Part shown: positions 45,917-55,641 of the stretch, piece after piece
Position numbering within the stretch: the stretch's first letter is position 1
Layout: each line of letters opens with the position of its first letter
Origin: Flagellimonas chongwuensis
GTDB taxonomy: Bacteria > Bacteroidota > Bacteroidia > Flavobacteriales > Flavobacteriaceae
NCBI RefSeq assembly: GCF_013376415.1
Contig: NZ_WYET01000001.1
Coordinates: 434,001 to 498,000, forward strand
Direction of reading: 5' to 3'
Length of the DNA: 64,000 nucleotides
Notes under the pieces: generated by a model
Database searches by the model: none
Told to the model about the DNA's origin: nothing
The model's input: only the letters and a program-made list of their open reading frames with translations
Made by a program: the position numbers and the translations under genes

Positions 45917-47686
45917 ATGGGCAGCGATTTGATTATTACCATTGTGATTATTTGTATAGGGATCGTCCTGTTCATAAAGGACTATTTCTCCATAGATACT
46001 ACCTCCATCATCATTATGGCACTGTTTATAGTGGCAGGCGTTCTTAGTCCCAAAGAAGGTTTTTCGGGATTCAATCACCCGGCCACCATAACCCTTGGGT
46101 GTATGTTTGTGGTAAGTGCCGCGGTATTTAACTCTGGTATTTTAGGAGGTCTTAGCGACCGGATCATAAAACTGGCCAAAATACATTATAGCATTGCTCT
46201 CATCACCTTTTGTCTTATTGCGGGCATGTTTTCCGCATTTGTTAACGATTCTGCCGTAGTGGCACTACTTTTGCCCATTGCATTGACCGTGTGCAGGGAA
46301 ACCAAAATAGCCCCGGGCATGTTGTTGATTCCCATCTCTTTTTCGGCGTTATTTGGAGGCACCTGCACCTTGATAGGCACTTCCACCAACATTTTGGTGA
46401 GCAGCTATGCCCAGGAATATGGATTGGAAGGTTTTGGGATGTTCGAATTCAGTTTGGCAGCACTTTGTTTGGCAACCATTGGCTTTGCCTATATCTTTTT
46501 TGTGGCACCGCTTCTACTGCCAAAACAAAAAAAGGAGCAAGACGTACTTACCAAAGAAGCCCAAAAGTATATTACCGAGTTATTAGTTGAAAAAGATTGC
46601 CTTGATAGTAATAAACCGTTGCACATGTCCAAATTGGTCAACGACTATAACGTGCAGATATTGGATATTTCCAGAGATAGATTTAACAAGAAAAGTATCG
46701 GCCCGGAAACATTCATTTTGGAAGGAGATGTAATGAAAGTCCTTGTGCCACCAAAAACACTGAATGCTATTCGGGACATAAAAGGATATAGGGTGACAGG
46801 GGACAAACGTTTTGACAAATCAGAACTGGAGAAAAACATTTATGAAGTTATTGTTCCCTTTGGTTCTAGGCTTACCGAGGGCTCTCTCCGCTCACTTAAT
46901 TTTAGGAGGCAGTACAATGGGTCGGTTTTGGCCATTCGGCAACGAGGGGAGATTTTGTATGAAAAATTGGCCGACGTAAACTTGATGGAGGGGGATATGC
47001 TACTGATTTTGGGCACTGAAGCCGATGTTGACACACTGGTCGAGCAGGGCTTGGTGGTGGCCCTTTCCGAATACAAGCATGCAAAAGTAAATTATAAAAA
47101 GGCCATTCCTGCTATTATTATTGCGATAGGGGTGGTGCTTGCGGCCTCGCTGAACCTTACCTCTATTTTGATAAGCAGTATGGTAGGAGCATTGTTGTTG
47201 GTGGCCACATCCACTTTGAAGCCAAAAGAGGCATACGAGGCCGTGGAATGGAAGGTCATTTTTATGATGGCTGGAGTGCTTTCTATGGGAACGGCCCTTG
47301 AAAAGACTGGCGGGGCCGAAAAAATCGCCCAATTTATAGAACAGACGCTGGGAAATTACCACGCCCAAGTGACCCTGAGCATATTGTATTTAGTTACTTT
47401 TTTGAGCACCAATGTGCTCTCAAGCAAGGCCACGGCTGCATTGATGACGCCGATAGTCATCAGTTTGGCTTCTGCAATGGAGATAAGCGAAAGACCATTT
47501 TTGGTTGCGGTGATGTTCGCTTGCTCCCTAACGTTTATGACCCCGGTAAGCTATCCGACCAATACAATGGTCTATGCTCCGGGAAACTATAAATTCAATG
47601 ATTTTTTAAGGGTCGGGACCCCGCTCAATATTGTTATTTGGATAGCGGCCACTTTTGTGATACCGTATTTTTTCCCTTTTCAATAA
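45917..47686 (+). CDS. SLC13/DASS family permease with two TrkA-C domains
   Basis: 589 residues: two halves of membrane segments (about 1-205 and 395-589) around two soluble TrkA-C/RCK-C domains (about 215-375, KSIGPETFILEGDVMKVLVPP and GDMLLILGTEAD). The transport motifs NDSAVVALLLP and GTSTNILVSS in the first half and SSKATAALMTP and SYPTNTMVYAP in the second are characteristic of the sodium-coupled sulfate/dicarboxylate group. Substrate (sulfate, dicarboxylate or similar) cannot be read. Confidence 0.9.
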   Translation: MGSDLIITIVIICIGIVLFIKDYFSIDTTSIIIMALFIVAGVLSPKEGFSGFNHPATITLGCMFVVSAAVFNSGILGGLSDRIIKLAKIHYSIALITFCLIAGMFSAFVNDSAVVALLLPIALTVCRETKIAPGMLLIPISFSALFGGTCTLIGTSTNILVSSYAQEYGLEGFGMFEFSLAALCLATIGFAYIFFVAPLLLPKQKKEQDVLTKEAQKYITELLVEKDCLDSNKPLHMSKLVNDYNVQILDISRDRFNKKSIGPETFILEGDVMKVLVPPKTLNAIRDIKGYRVTGDKRFDKSELEKNIYEVIVPFGSRLTEGSLRSLNFRRQYNGSVLAIRQRGEILYEKLADVNLMEGDMLLILGTEADVDTLVEQGLVVALSEYKHAKVNYKKAIPAIIIAIGVVLAASLNLTSILISSMVGALLLVATSTLKPKEAYEAVEWKVIFMMAGVLSMGTALEKTGGAEKIAQFIEQTLGNYHAQVTLSILYLVTFLSTNVLSSKATAALMTPIVISLASAMEISERPFLVAVMFACSLTFMTPVSYPTNTMVYAPGNYKFNDFLRVGTPLNIVIWIAATFVIPYFFPFQ

Positions 47687-47709
47687 ATCAAGAATCCTCT
47701 TTTTTGGCG

Positions 47710-47743
47710 ATTCGTCAATTGATATGGGCCATCCGTCAATTGA
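47710..47743. promoter_or_regulatory. Bipartite direct repeat, candidate LytTR-type operator (site B)
   Basis: ATTCGTCAATTGA, eight bases, ATCCGTCAATTGA: two copies of CGTCAATTGA 21 bases apart, 125 bases before the DIP1984 gene. This is the best-preserved of three such sites in the window. No clear promoter box is seen between it and the gene. Confidence 0.55.
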
Positions 47744-47868
47744 CAGGTGCCTCTTTTCAAAATCATATATATCTTTTCCGTGAGTTGCGGCTAAATCGAA
47801 ACCAAACCATAGTATAAATTAATATGGTTTCTATTGGTCATGCAAGCTTGAGATAAAATTTAAACCAT

Positions 47869-48309
47869 ATGACAATAGCAGAAGCTTTAAAAGAAAAGAA
47901 CAGACTTATCAGAAATATTCTGGAACTGCAAAAAAGGATTTCGACCTATAATTGTGTTATTGAAGGAAACCCAAGGGCATACGACCCCAAGAAAGTTTTG
48001 GAAGAACTCAATGATACAATAGATAGGCTGGTCAGTATAAAAACGAGGATTACGAAAACCAATCAAGCTGTACAAGAGAAAATATATCGATTGTCCGAAC
48101 TCAAGACACTGGCTAAATTTTTAAAGACCATTCCTACTACGGAGGGAAAAGCCCCCGCAGGAAAAACTTATTATTCCCAACCGGAGACATATGTTTGGGA
48201 ATCATCCATCAAAACAAAAGAAAGAGATGCCCATATTATTGACTTGGAGGAGGAGATTGATAAAATCCAACAAGAATTGGACACTCATAACTATAATACA
48301 ACTATATAG
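47869..48309 (+). CDS. DIP1984 family protein
   Basis: 146 residues, almost entirely helical: long heptad-rich helices at about 1-30, 45-85 and 110-140, beginning MTIAEALKEKNRLIRNILELQ, with the LEELNDTIDRLVSIKTRITKTNQ core typical of DIP1984 proteins. Some members are called septicolysin, but the biochemical role is unknown. A LytTR-like site lies upstream. The following 220 bases (48310-48529) contain no gene I can support. Confidence 0.8.
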   Translation: MTIAEALKEKNRLIRNILELQKRISTYNCVIEGNPRAYDPKKVLEELNDTIDRLVSIKTRITKTNQAVQEKIYRLSELKTLAKFLKTIPTTEGKAPAGKTYYSQPETYVWESSIKTKERDAHIIDLEEEIDKIQQELDTHNYNTTI

Positions 48310-48529
48310 TAAAAAAGTGTGGTGCAGAAATGCAATTACTGTTTGTTGATACCGAAGTTCAACTTGAAAAAGTTATTGGGGGTACAGCTTTATTTGATTT
48401 AGCCATTACAATTCAAACGTCAAGAAAGTTGTAATCAAGCTTCAAAACATAGGACTCAATATTCATGATACCTTAACAGCTTCAGTCTGACAACATTGAT
48501 TCAGAGTATGCACTGCACCCTTTTATGCA

Positions 48530-50326
48530 TTAATCGTTCAATTTTAGAACGGCCATAAACGCCTGCTGTGGAATTTCCACGTTACCCACTTGTCGCATAC
48601 GCTTTTTCCCTTTTTTCTGCTTTTCCAACAATTTACGCTTACGGGAAATATCGCCACCATAACATTTGGCCGTAACATCTTTTCGCAATGCTTTTATGGT
48701 TTCCCTGGAAATAATCTTGGATCCGATAGCGGCTTGAATCGGAATATCGAACTGTTGCCTTGGTATAAGCTCCTTTAATTTCTCGCACATCTTTTTACCG
48801 ATGGTATGTGCATTATCAAAATGGACCAATGCGGATAGCGCATCCACCGGTTGGGCGTTCAAAAGTATATCTACGCGAACCAGCTTCGATACACGCATCC
48901 CTATCGGTGAATAATCAAAGGAAGCGTAGCCTTTTGAAACGGTCTTTAACCGGTCGTAAAAATCAAAAACGATTTCCGCCAATGGCATATCAAAAATGAG
49001 CTCTACCCTTTCTGTGGTCAAATACGTCTGGTTGACGATCTGTCCCCGTTTCTCAATACAAAGTGACATTACGTTCCCAACAAAATCCGACTTGGTGATA
49101 ATAGTGGCCTTTATGTAAGGCTCCTCAACACGGTCTACGGTCGATGGGTCGGGAAGGTCGGACGGGTTGTTTACGATAACGGCCGTTTCTTTGTCTTTTG
49201 TGGTGTACGCGTGGTAGCTAACGTTAGGTACCGTAGTGATTACGGTCATATCAAATTCCCGCTCCAAACGCTCTTGGATGATCTCCATGTGCAGCATGCC
49301 CAAAAACCCGCAACGGAAACCAAAGCCCAATGCCGCACTACTTTCAGGAGTAAACACTAAGGAAGCATCGTTAAGCTGGAGCTTCTCCATGGAAGAGCGG
49401 AGGTCTTCAAAATCTTCGGTGTCCACAGGGTAGATTCCAGCGAAAACCATGGGTTTTACATCCTCAAAACCACCGATTGGGTTTTTCGTCGGATTGGCCG
49501 AATCGGTGATTGTATCACCCACTTTTACCTCTCGGGCATCTTTGATACCGGTAATCAAATAGCCCACATCCCCGGTTGAAATCTTCTGTTTGGGGTGTTG
49601 TGTAAGTTTCAAGGTTCCAATCTCATCGGCCTCATACGACCTACCAGTAGCTACAAATTTTATTTTCTGTCCTTTAGTGATTTCACCGTTAACCACCCTA
49701 AAATAGGTCTCAACGCCTCTAAATGGGTTGTATACGGAATCAAAGACCAAGGCCTGTAACGGTTCGTCGCGATTTCCCTTTGGTGCAGGTATGCGGTCGA
49801 TGATCGCGGTCAAAATTTCTTCTATTCCAATTCCAGTTTTTGCGCTGGCAGGAATTACTTCTTCCGGTTTGCACCCCAAAAGGTCAACGATGTCGTCGGT
49901 AACTTCTTCTGGATTGGCACTGGGAAGGTCAACTTTGTTGAGGACAGGAATAATCTCCAAATCGTTTTCCAACGCCAGGTACAGGTTGGATATGGTCTGT
50001 GCCTGGATACTTTGTGCAGCATCGACTACTAAAAGTGCACCTTCACACGCAGCAATGGAACGGGAAACTTCATAGGAAAAATCCACGTGACCGGGAGTAT
50101 CAATCAAATTAAGCACATATTTTTCACCATTGTGCATGTAATCCATTTGAATGGCGTGGCTCTTGATGGTGATTCCCCTTTCGCGTTCCAAGTCCATGTT
50201 GTCCAACAATTGGTCTTGTTTTTCGCGTTCGGTCACCGAGCCTGTAAAATCCAACAAACGGTCTGCCAAGGTACTTTTACCGTGGTCTATGTGCGCAATG
50301 ATGCAAAAATTCCTGATCTTCTCCAT
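48530..50326 (-). CDS. lepA: Elongation factor 4 (LepA)
   Basis: A 598-residue translational GTPase that remobilises ribosomes (back-translocation) under stress. G-domain motifs: P-loop AHIDHGKS (near residue 11-18), [16 protein letters not shown] and NKVDLP; then the domain II barrel, domains III and V, and the unique LepA C-terminal domain ending [18 protein letters not shown]. Normal length. It has its own promoter box at 50367-50374 and diverges from the outer-membrane gene. Confidence 0.97.
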   Translation of the reverse strand: MEKIRNFCIIAHIDHGKSTLADRLLDFTGSVTEREKQDQLLDNMDLERERGITIKSHAIQMDYMHNGEKYVLNLIDTPGHVDFSYEVSRSIAACEGALLVVDAAQSIQAQTISNLYLALENDLEIIPVLNKVDLPSANPEEVTDDIVDLLGCKPEEVIPASAKTGIGIEEILTAIIDRIPAPKGNRDEPLQALVFDSVYNPFRGVETYFRVVNGEITKGQKIKFVATGRSYEADEIGTLKLTQHPKQKISTGDVGYLITGIKDAREVKVGDTITDSANPTKNPIGGFEDVKPMVFAGIYPVDTEDFEDLRSSMEKLQLNDASLVFTPESSAALGFGFRCGFLGMLHMEIIQERLEREFDMTVITTVPNVSYHAYTTKDKETAVIVNNPSDLPDPSTVDRVEEPYIKATIITKSDFVGNVMSLCIEKRGQIVNQTYLTTERVELIFDMPLAEIVFDFYDRLKTVSKGYASFDYSPIGMRVSKLVRVDILLNAQPVDALSALVHFDNAHTIGKKMCEKLKELIPRQQFDIPIQAAIGSKIISRETIKALRKDVTAKCYGGDISRKRKLLEKQKKGKKRMRQVGNVEIPQQAFMAVLKLND

Positions 50327-50366
50327 ATCAACAATAACATACCCTAAAAAGGGATATAATCAACTG

Positions 50367-50374
50367 CAAATATA
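50367..50374 (-). promoter_or_regulatory. -7 box of lepA
   Basis: TATATTTG on the minus strand (TAnnTTTG), about 40 bases before the ATG at 50326. Confidence 0.5.
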
Positions 50375-50448
50375 ATTGTTTTAAATACCTGTAAACGGTT
50401 TTTTCTCAATAAGAAAATTCCTTCGTATTTCGCTCAGAAATAATTTCT

Positions 50449-50456
50449 TAGATTTG
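50449..50456 (+). promoter_or_regulatory. -7 box of the outer-membrane barrel gene
   Basis: TAGATTTG, fitting TAnnTTTG, 20 bases before the ATG at 50477. Confidence 0.5.
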
Positions 50457-50476
50457 AAGCTCAACCCTAACCTCTA

Positions 50477-52897
50477 ATGAAGAACCTCACCTCTATTGTT
50501 TTATTGGTGTCCTTTACAATTTGTGGCGCGTACGGCCAAACCTTTACCATAACCGGAAAGGTTGTCGACGAACAAAATCAAGTGGTTCCTTATGCGAATA
50601 TTCTTTTGCTCGAAGCGGCCGATTCGACTTTTGTTCAAGGGAGTTCTGCCAATGAAGAAGGGTTTTTTAAACTGACAGGGGTAGAGGCCAATCTATATTT
50701 GTTGCAGGCGAGCTATGTGGGAAGCGGCTCTGAGCCAAGGGCACTGGACATTACAAAAGACGTTTCGTTAGGGGCTTTGATCATTCCAATGGAAAGCAAC
50801 GAGTTGGACGAAGTGGTCGTCACCGCGCAACGTCCAAAGCTTCAAAGATTACCGGACAGACTGGTCTTTACAGTCGAAAACACCGTGGTTTCACAAGGCA
50901 CGTCGTGGGATATCCTTAAAAATACGCCAGGGGTCATTGTCAATCAAGATAATTTAATGATCCGTGGCCAAAATGCTACCGTCTATCTCAACGATAGAAA
51001 AGTACAGCTCTCAGGTCAAGAGGTTCAGGATTTGCTGCAAGGACTCTCGGGAACGAACATCAAATCGGTAGAGGTAATCGCAAACCCACCTGCCAGGTAC
51101 GATGCTGAAGGCGGACCCATATTGAACATTGTCACTAGCAAGAATATAGTACCGGGTTATAAAGGAAGCGTCAATGGAACCTTCACACAGGCCGTTTTTC
51201 CAAAATACAGTATCGGTACAAGCCATTACTACAAAACGGACAAGCTCAACCTGTTTGCGAACTACACCATCAACCCAAAAAAGGAAATCAACAAGACCAA
51301 AAAGGGCATCAATTTTATGGACGATGCCAATAATGTGTTCTCTACATGGGACACCGATTACAATCAAACGGATAGGTCGCAATCGCAAAATGCCAGCTTT
51401 ATCCTAGATTATGATTTTGATGATAGAAACAGCTTGAACCTTACATCCAATCTTTTATTCAATTTGGACCAAGAGCAGGAAACCTTGCTCAACAACGAAA
51501 TGAGGAACGGCCAGGCACAATTGGATTCCACATTTACAACGCGGAACAATGCCAACATGGACAACACCAACTTGGCATTCGACCTAACCTATGTGCACAA
51601 GCTGAAAAAAGAAGGAGCGCAAATCAGGGCCAATGGACACTATACCTATTTTAATGGTGAAATGTTCCAGCGCTTATCTTCTGATTATTTTGATGCAGAT
51701 GGCACTTTTTTGAGGGATTTTGGGTTTGATACCGATTCCGACCAAGAAATAAAAATTTTCACCGGACAACTGGACTATTTTACCCCCGTGGGAAATGCAT
51801 CCATCGAATCGGGAGCAAAGATATCAACGATCACCTCAGAAAACACGATGAGCTTTTTCAACTTTAATGGTAGTAGCAACACTGTCGATGCATCTCAATC
51901 AGACAGATATTTTTACGATGAGGATGTGTATGCCGCTTATATGAGCTTTATAAAAAACTGGGAAAAATGGTCCATGAAGTTGGGTGTTCGAGGTGAGCTC
52001 ACTAAAGCGGAAGGAAACTCGATTACGTTGGGAGAGACCAATACGCAAGACTTTTTTGAACCGTTTCCATCCGTATACGTACTCTACTCACCATCGGACA
52101 AGCATAGCTTTTCTTTTGATTATGGAAGGAACATCGACAGGCCCAAGTACAATGATTTGAATCCTTTCCGTTTTTTTTATAATGAAAATGATTTTGAAGA
52201 GGGAAATCCAGGGTTGCGGCCAAGCTTTAGCAACAATTTCAATTTCAACTATACGCTCAACAGCGAATACTTCTTTGATGTGTACTACCGGGATAACGGT
52301 AGGAATATCGCCTATTTGGTATTTCAGGATAATGACAACCAAACTTTGGTGGAACTTAAGCAGAATGTTCTGGAAAGTAAATCCTATGGTTTGGATTTTA
52401 CCGTGAGCAAATCCATTTTGCCCGCTTGGTTTTTGTATGCCTATACCTCTCTGTTCCATGAAGAAGAGACCTTTTTGGCCGAGGAGAGTGGAAATGTGCC
52501 CTTCACTAACGAAGTAAATGGTGTTTACGCCTATTTTGGCAATTATCTGACGCTCTCCAAGGATGGGACCTTTACGGGCGAAGTGGCCGCGACGTATATT
52601 TCCAAGTTTTTGTTTGGTTCCTATGTTTCGGACGAGCAGTTCAATTTGACTATAGGCTTGAGGAAGACATTGTTTGATAATAAAATCACCTTATCGCTTG
52701 CTACTGAGGACATTTTGGAGCAATACGTGCCCACGTATCGTTCGCAGTATCTCAACCAAGATAATTTTTACAGAAGACGGCCCGAAACACAGTTTATCCG
52801 GTTTGGCTTTACTTATAATTTCGGCAATTTCCGATTGGAAGACAACCAGCGCGGAATCGATAAAAATGAGCGCGATCGACTACAATCCCAGAACTAG
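50477..52897 (+). CDS. TonB-dependent-receptor-like outer-membrane beta-barrel family protein
   Basis: 806 residues: signal peptide (1-20, ending GAYGQ), a carboxypeptidase-regulatory-like beta-sandwich (about 22-105, TITGKVVDEQNQVVPYANI), a plug-like domain (about 115-215, QGTSWDILKNTPGVIVN, DRKVQLSG) and a large barrel of the OMP_b-brl_3 type rich in aromatic beta strands, ending with a strand FGFTYNFG before a charged tail. No TonB box is evident. Such proteins are thought to import or bind unknown ligands; the ligand here is unknown. Confidence 0.87.
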   Translation: MKNLTSIVLLVSFTICGAYGQTFTITGKVVDEQNQVVPYANILLLEAADSTFVQGSSANEEGFFKLTGVEANLYLLQASYVGSGSEPRALDITKDVSLGALIIPMESNELDEVVVTAQRPKLQRLPDRLVFTVENTVVSQGTSWDILKNTPGVIVNQDNLMIRGQNATVYLNDRKVQLSGQEVQDLLQGLSGTNIKSVEVIANPPARYDAEGGPILNIVTSKNIVPGYKGSVNGTFTQAVFPKYSIGTSHYYKTDKLNLFANYTINPKKEINKTKKGINFMDDANNVFSTWDTDYNQTDRSQSQNASFILDYDFDDRNSLNLTSNLLFNLDQEQETLLNNEMRNGQAQLDSTFTTRNNANMDNTNLAFDLTYVHKLKKEGAQIRANGHYTYFNGEMFQRLSSDYFDADGTFLRDFGFDTDSDQEIKIFTGQLDYFTPVGNASIESGAKISTITSENTMSFFNFNGSSNTVDASQSDRYFYDEDVYAAYMSFIKNWEKWSMKLGVRGELTKAEGNSITLGETNTQDFFEPFPSVYVLYSPSDKHSFSFDYGRNIDRPKYNDLNPFRFFYNENDFEEGNPGLRPSFSNNFNFNYTLNSEYFFDVYYRDNGRNIAYLVFQDNDNQTLVELKQNVLESKSYGLDFTVSKSILPAWFLYAYTSLFHEEETFLAEESGNVPFTNEVNGVYAYFGNYLTLSKDGTFTGEVAATYISKFLFGSYVSDEQFNLTIGLRKTLFDNKITLSLATEDILEQYVPTYRSQYLNQDNFYRRRPETQFIRFGFTYNFGNFRLEDNQRGIDKNERDRLQSQN

Positions 52898-52920
52898 CTT
52901 TTAGGTTATTGTCTATTTTG

Positions 52921-52928
52921 TACTTTTG
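52921..52928 (+). promoter_or_regulatory. -7 box of dusB
   Basis: TACTTTTG, fitting TAnnTTTG; it covers the earliest possible in-frame TTG (52926), so translation must begin downstream. Confidence 0.5.
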
Positions 52929-52949
52929 CAGTCCAAAAACCTGAAGGAT

Positions 52950-53942
52950 TTGCCAAAAATTGGAAACATAGAACTCCCTGATTTTCCGCTTCTTCTAGCT
53001 CCGATGGAAGATGTTAGCGACCCTCCGTTCCGTAAATTGTGCAAGGAGCAGGGCGCCGATGTGGTGTATACCGAATTTATTTCTTCCGAAGGATTGATTC
53101 GTGATGCGGCTAAAAGTGTCATCAAATTGGACATTTATGAAAAGGAGCGTCCCGTAGGGATCCAAATTTTTGGTGCCGAACTGGATTCTATGCTACAGGC
53201 GGTGGATATTGTGGAAAAATCCAACCCCGATATTATCGATATCAATTTTGGCTGTCCCGTAAAAAAGGTGGTCTGCAAAAATGCCGGAGCCGGTATTCTG
53301 CGGGATATTCCCTTGATGGTCAAGTTGACGGAAGAAATCGTTAAGCGTACCAAATTACCAGTAACCGTGAAAACCCGTTTGGGATGGGACAACAATTCCA
53401 TTAAGATTGTCGAGGTGGCCGAACGATTGCAGGATGTCGGTATCGAGGCCATCTCCATACATGGCCGTACGCGCGTGCAGATGTACAAAGGAGAGGCCGA
53501 TTGGAAGCCCATTGCCGAGGTAAAGAACAACCAACGGATGCATATTCCCGTTTTTGGGAACGGAGACGTGGATACACCGGAAGCCGCGGTTAAAATGCGC
53601 GATCAATACGGATTGGACGGCGCCATGATCGGTAGGGCAAGCATTGGTTACCCATGGTTTTTTAAGGAGGTGAAACACTACTTTGAAACCGGTGAGCATT
53701 TGGCACCCCCGACCATGTTGGAACGCGTGGATGCTGCTCGAAGACATTTACAGATGGCCATCGATTGGAAGGGTGAAAAACTAGGTGTTTTTGAAACCAG
53801 AAGGCACTACACCAACTATTTTAAGGGCATTCCCCACTTTAAGGAATACCGCATGAAAATGGTGACCAGCGATGATGCAGCAGATGTTTTTGCCGCCTTT
53901 GATGAGGTTCAGGAAAAGTTCGGTGATTTTCAGTTCGCTTAA
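52950..53942 (+). CDS. dusB: tRNA-dihydrouridine synthase DusB
   Basis: 330 residues from TTG at 52950, which yields a start like MPKIGNIELPDFPLLLAPMEDVSD-type homologues (first codon read as Met). FMN-dependent reduction of uridine in the tRNA D-loop. Visible: LAPMEDVSDPPFR, the catalytic-cysteine motif NFGCPVKKVVCKNAGAGIL, TVKTRLGWD, ISIHGRTRVQMYKG, FGNGDVDTPE and GAMIGRASIGYPW. A longer start at 52926 would overlap the -7 box. Its TAA is shared in opposite reading with the TAA of the convergent permease gene (TTAA at 53939-53942). Confidence 0.93.
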   Translation: MPKIGNIELPDFPLLLAPMEDVSDPPFRKLCKEQGADVVYTEFISSEGLIRDAAKSVIKLDIYEKERPVGIQIFGAELDSMLQAVDIVEKSNPDIIDINFGCPVKKVVCKNAGAGILRDIPLMVKLTEEIVKRTKLPVTVKTRLGWDNNSIKIVEVAERLQDVGIEAISIHGRTRVQMYKGEADWKPIAEVKNNQRMHIPVFGNGDVDTPEAAVKMRDQYGLDGAMIGRASIGYPWFFKEVKHYFETGEHLAPPTMLERVDAARRHLQMAIDWKGEKLGVFETRRHYTNYFKGIPHFKEYRMKMVTSDDAADVFAAFDEVQEKFGDFQFA

Positions 53943-55141
53943 GCGGAAATCAGCTTTTCGTTGATTCGACTGCTCGCAATTTTTGAGGAAATAATGCCCA
54001 AGACGACAATCGTTCCAAGTACGATTAATATGTTAATAGCGTTGAATTCCACGGGATAGGCCAAAGAAGGGGTAATCTTCAACCAACCGAAGGCCAGTTG
54101 GGAGCCAATCAATATGGTTCCTAAAAGCACTCCTATCAACCCACCAAAAGAGGTAACCAATAAACCTTGGATAAAATAGATACGGCGCAGTTCCTTAATA
54201 GTTGTACCCAAACTGAACAACGTTTTGGAATTCTGTTGTTTGTCCAAAATCATCATGATGATGGCTCCGACCACATTAAAAAGGGCAATGATGAGCACTA
54301 AGGTAAAAATTAAATAGGTCGCTAAATTTTCGGTGTTCAGCATCCGGTAGAGCGAGGTGTTTTGTTCCCTGCGCGTCAAAACCGATACTTTATCTCCCAA
54401 AACAGCAATAATGGAGTTCCTGACATCATCAGGGGAAGCATTGTCCGTCAATTTAAAATTGATACCGGAAACTTCTGTGCTATCTTTCTGCAAAAGCTCT
54501 TGTACTAAAGGGAGTCGTGCTAACACATATTTTTTATCCAAAGACTCCTCAACGGCATAAATCCCGCTCACCACCAAGGAAAGATCATTATACGGTTTGG
54601 AGTTAAAACCTTGTGATAAAGAGCCTTCTCCAGGTTTGGGCACCAAAACCTCCAGTGCGGCCCTGTTGCTAACCGGGACACCAAGTAAGTTGTAAATTCC
54701 AAAACCGATTACGGTGTTGTAAACATCGAAACCCCAGTTTCCAAAGGTTATTGTGCTGTCGACTCCTGTAACGGCACGGTAGTTTTCGTCTACGCCTTTT
54801 ATATAGGCAATGGTACTTTTTTCCTTAAAGGTAAGGTAGGCGCGTTCTTCAAGTTCCTTGGAAAAGTCGGCCAGCCCTTCGATTTGAGCAAGTTGCGCTT
54901 CTTCGTCGGCCGAAACGGAAAAATGCTTGCCAATGGTCGGTGAAGCTTTTAAATCTGGGTCAAAGGTATTGGAAAAGGAAAGACTGAACGTTTTGAGGCC
55001 GGCAAAAGCGGAGAGCACAATAAAAAGTGCTGCAGAACCTATCACAATCACCAAAAAAGTAATGAAATTGATGATATTTACCGCATTTTGGCTGCTTTTG
55101 GACCGTAAGTAACGTTTTGCGATATAAAGCGGAAAGTTCAA
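53939..55141 (-). CDS. ABC transporter permease, LolC/E (FtsX-like) type
   Basis: 400 residues with the MacB/LolC layout: N-terminal membrane segment (about 22-46), a large periplasmic domain (about 50-255), then three membrane segments (about 270-295, 315-345, 365-385) forming the FtsX domain. The start MNFPLYIAKRYLRSKSSQNAVNIIN is typical of LolC/E. In proteobacteria LolCDE extracts lipoproteins from the inner membrane; the ATPase is not next to it, so it must be encoded elsewhere. It follows rbfA with two bases between. Confidence 0.88.
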   Translation of the reverse strand: MNFPLYIAKRYLRSKSSQNAVNIINFITFLVIVIGSAALFIVLSAFAGLKTFSLSFSNTFDPDLKASPTIGKHFSVSADEEAQLAQIEGLADFSKELEERAYLTFKEKSTIAYIKGVDENYRAVTGVDSTITFGNWGFDVYNTVIGFGIYNLLGVPVSNRAALEVLVPKPGEGSLSQGFNSKPYNDLSLVVSGIYAVEESLDKKYVLARLPLVQELLQKDSTEVSGINFKLTDNASPDDVRNSIIAVLGDKVSVLTRREQNTSLYRMLNTENLATYLIFTLVLIIALFNVVGAIIMMILDKQQNSKTLFSLGTTIKELRRIYFIQGLLVTSFGGLIGVLLGTILIGSQLAFGWLKITPSLAYPVEFNAINILIVLGTIVVLGIISSKIASSRINEKLISA

Positions 55142-55143
55142 AA

Positions 55144-55539
55144 TCAGGATTTCTTGCGTTTGTCGAGCAAGTCCCTGTTCTCGATAGGGTTCTCCTCTCT
55201 TTTCAATGATTTTTCAATACCTTCGATGTATTCCAAGGAATCGTCCAGATAAAAATTGAGCTCTGGCACGCGCCTTAGTTGATGTTTTGTGCGTTGGGCG
55301 AGTTCGTAACGAATGGCCACTTGGTTCTCTTTAATACCTGCCAAAAGCTCTTTGGCCCCTTTGTTCGGAAAAATACTAACATATACCTTGGCCAAGGATA
55401 AATCTACCGTTACCGATACCTTGGATACGGAAATCAAAGTTCCCTTGAGGCCACCATCCGTAGCGGCCCGTTGTAGAATATCGGCTAGGTCTTGCTGAAT
55501 GATTCCAGCGATTTTTTTCTGTCTTTGTGTTTCCTCCAT
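55144..55539 (-). CDS. rbfA: Ribosome-binding factor A
   Basis: 131 residues. RbfA binds the 30S subunit late in maturation and helps process the 16S 5' end. The KH-like core is visible: QRQKKIAGIIQQDLADILQ, a SVSKVSVTVDLSLAKVYVSIF strand pair and LRRVPELNFYLDDSLEYIEGIEK. A -7 box ends only four bases before the ATG, so the transcript seems nearly or fully leaderless. First gene of a two-gene unit with the permease. Confidence 0.92.
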   Translation of the reverse strand: MEETQRQKKIAGIIQQDLADILQRAATDGGLKGTLISVSKVSVTVDLSLAKVYVSIFPNKGAKELLAGIKENQVAIRYELAQRTKHQLRRVPELNFYLDDSLEYIEGIEKSLKREENPIENRDLLDKRKKS

Positions 55540-55543
55540 ACTG

Positions 55544-55551
55544 CAAAAATA
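55544..55551 (-). promoter_or_regulatory. -7 box of rbfA
   Basis: TATTTTTG on the minus strand, four bases before the rbfA ATG at 55539. No -33 TTG at the usual distance. Confidence 0.5.
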
Positions 55552-55596
55552 AGCGAATAAATGACTATCCTCACGCTATTAACCATTTACACTCCG

Positions 55597-55604
55597 TAAT
55601 TTTG
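55597..55604 (+). promoter_or_regulatory. -7 box of the methylmalonyl-CoA epimerase gene
   Basis: TAATTTTG, fitting TAnnTTTG, 37 bases before the ATG at 55642. Confidence 0.5.
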
Positions 55605-55641
55605 GAAAAAGGCGAAGATTTTAACGCTCATATCATCTCAT

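Noticed and set aside
48321..48519. GGTGCAG and CTGCACC 185 bases apart between the DIP1984 gene and lepA, suggesting an insertion remnant
   Set aside because: Only seven bases match, no coding remnant or target duplication is visible, and such a pair is expected by chance.
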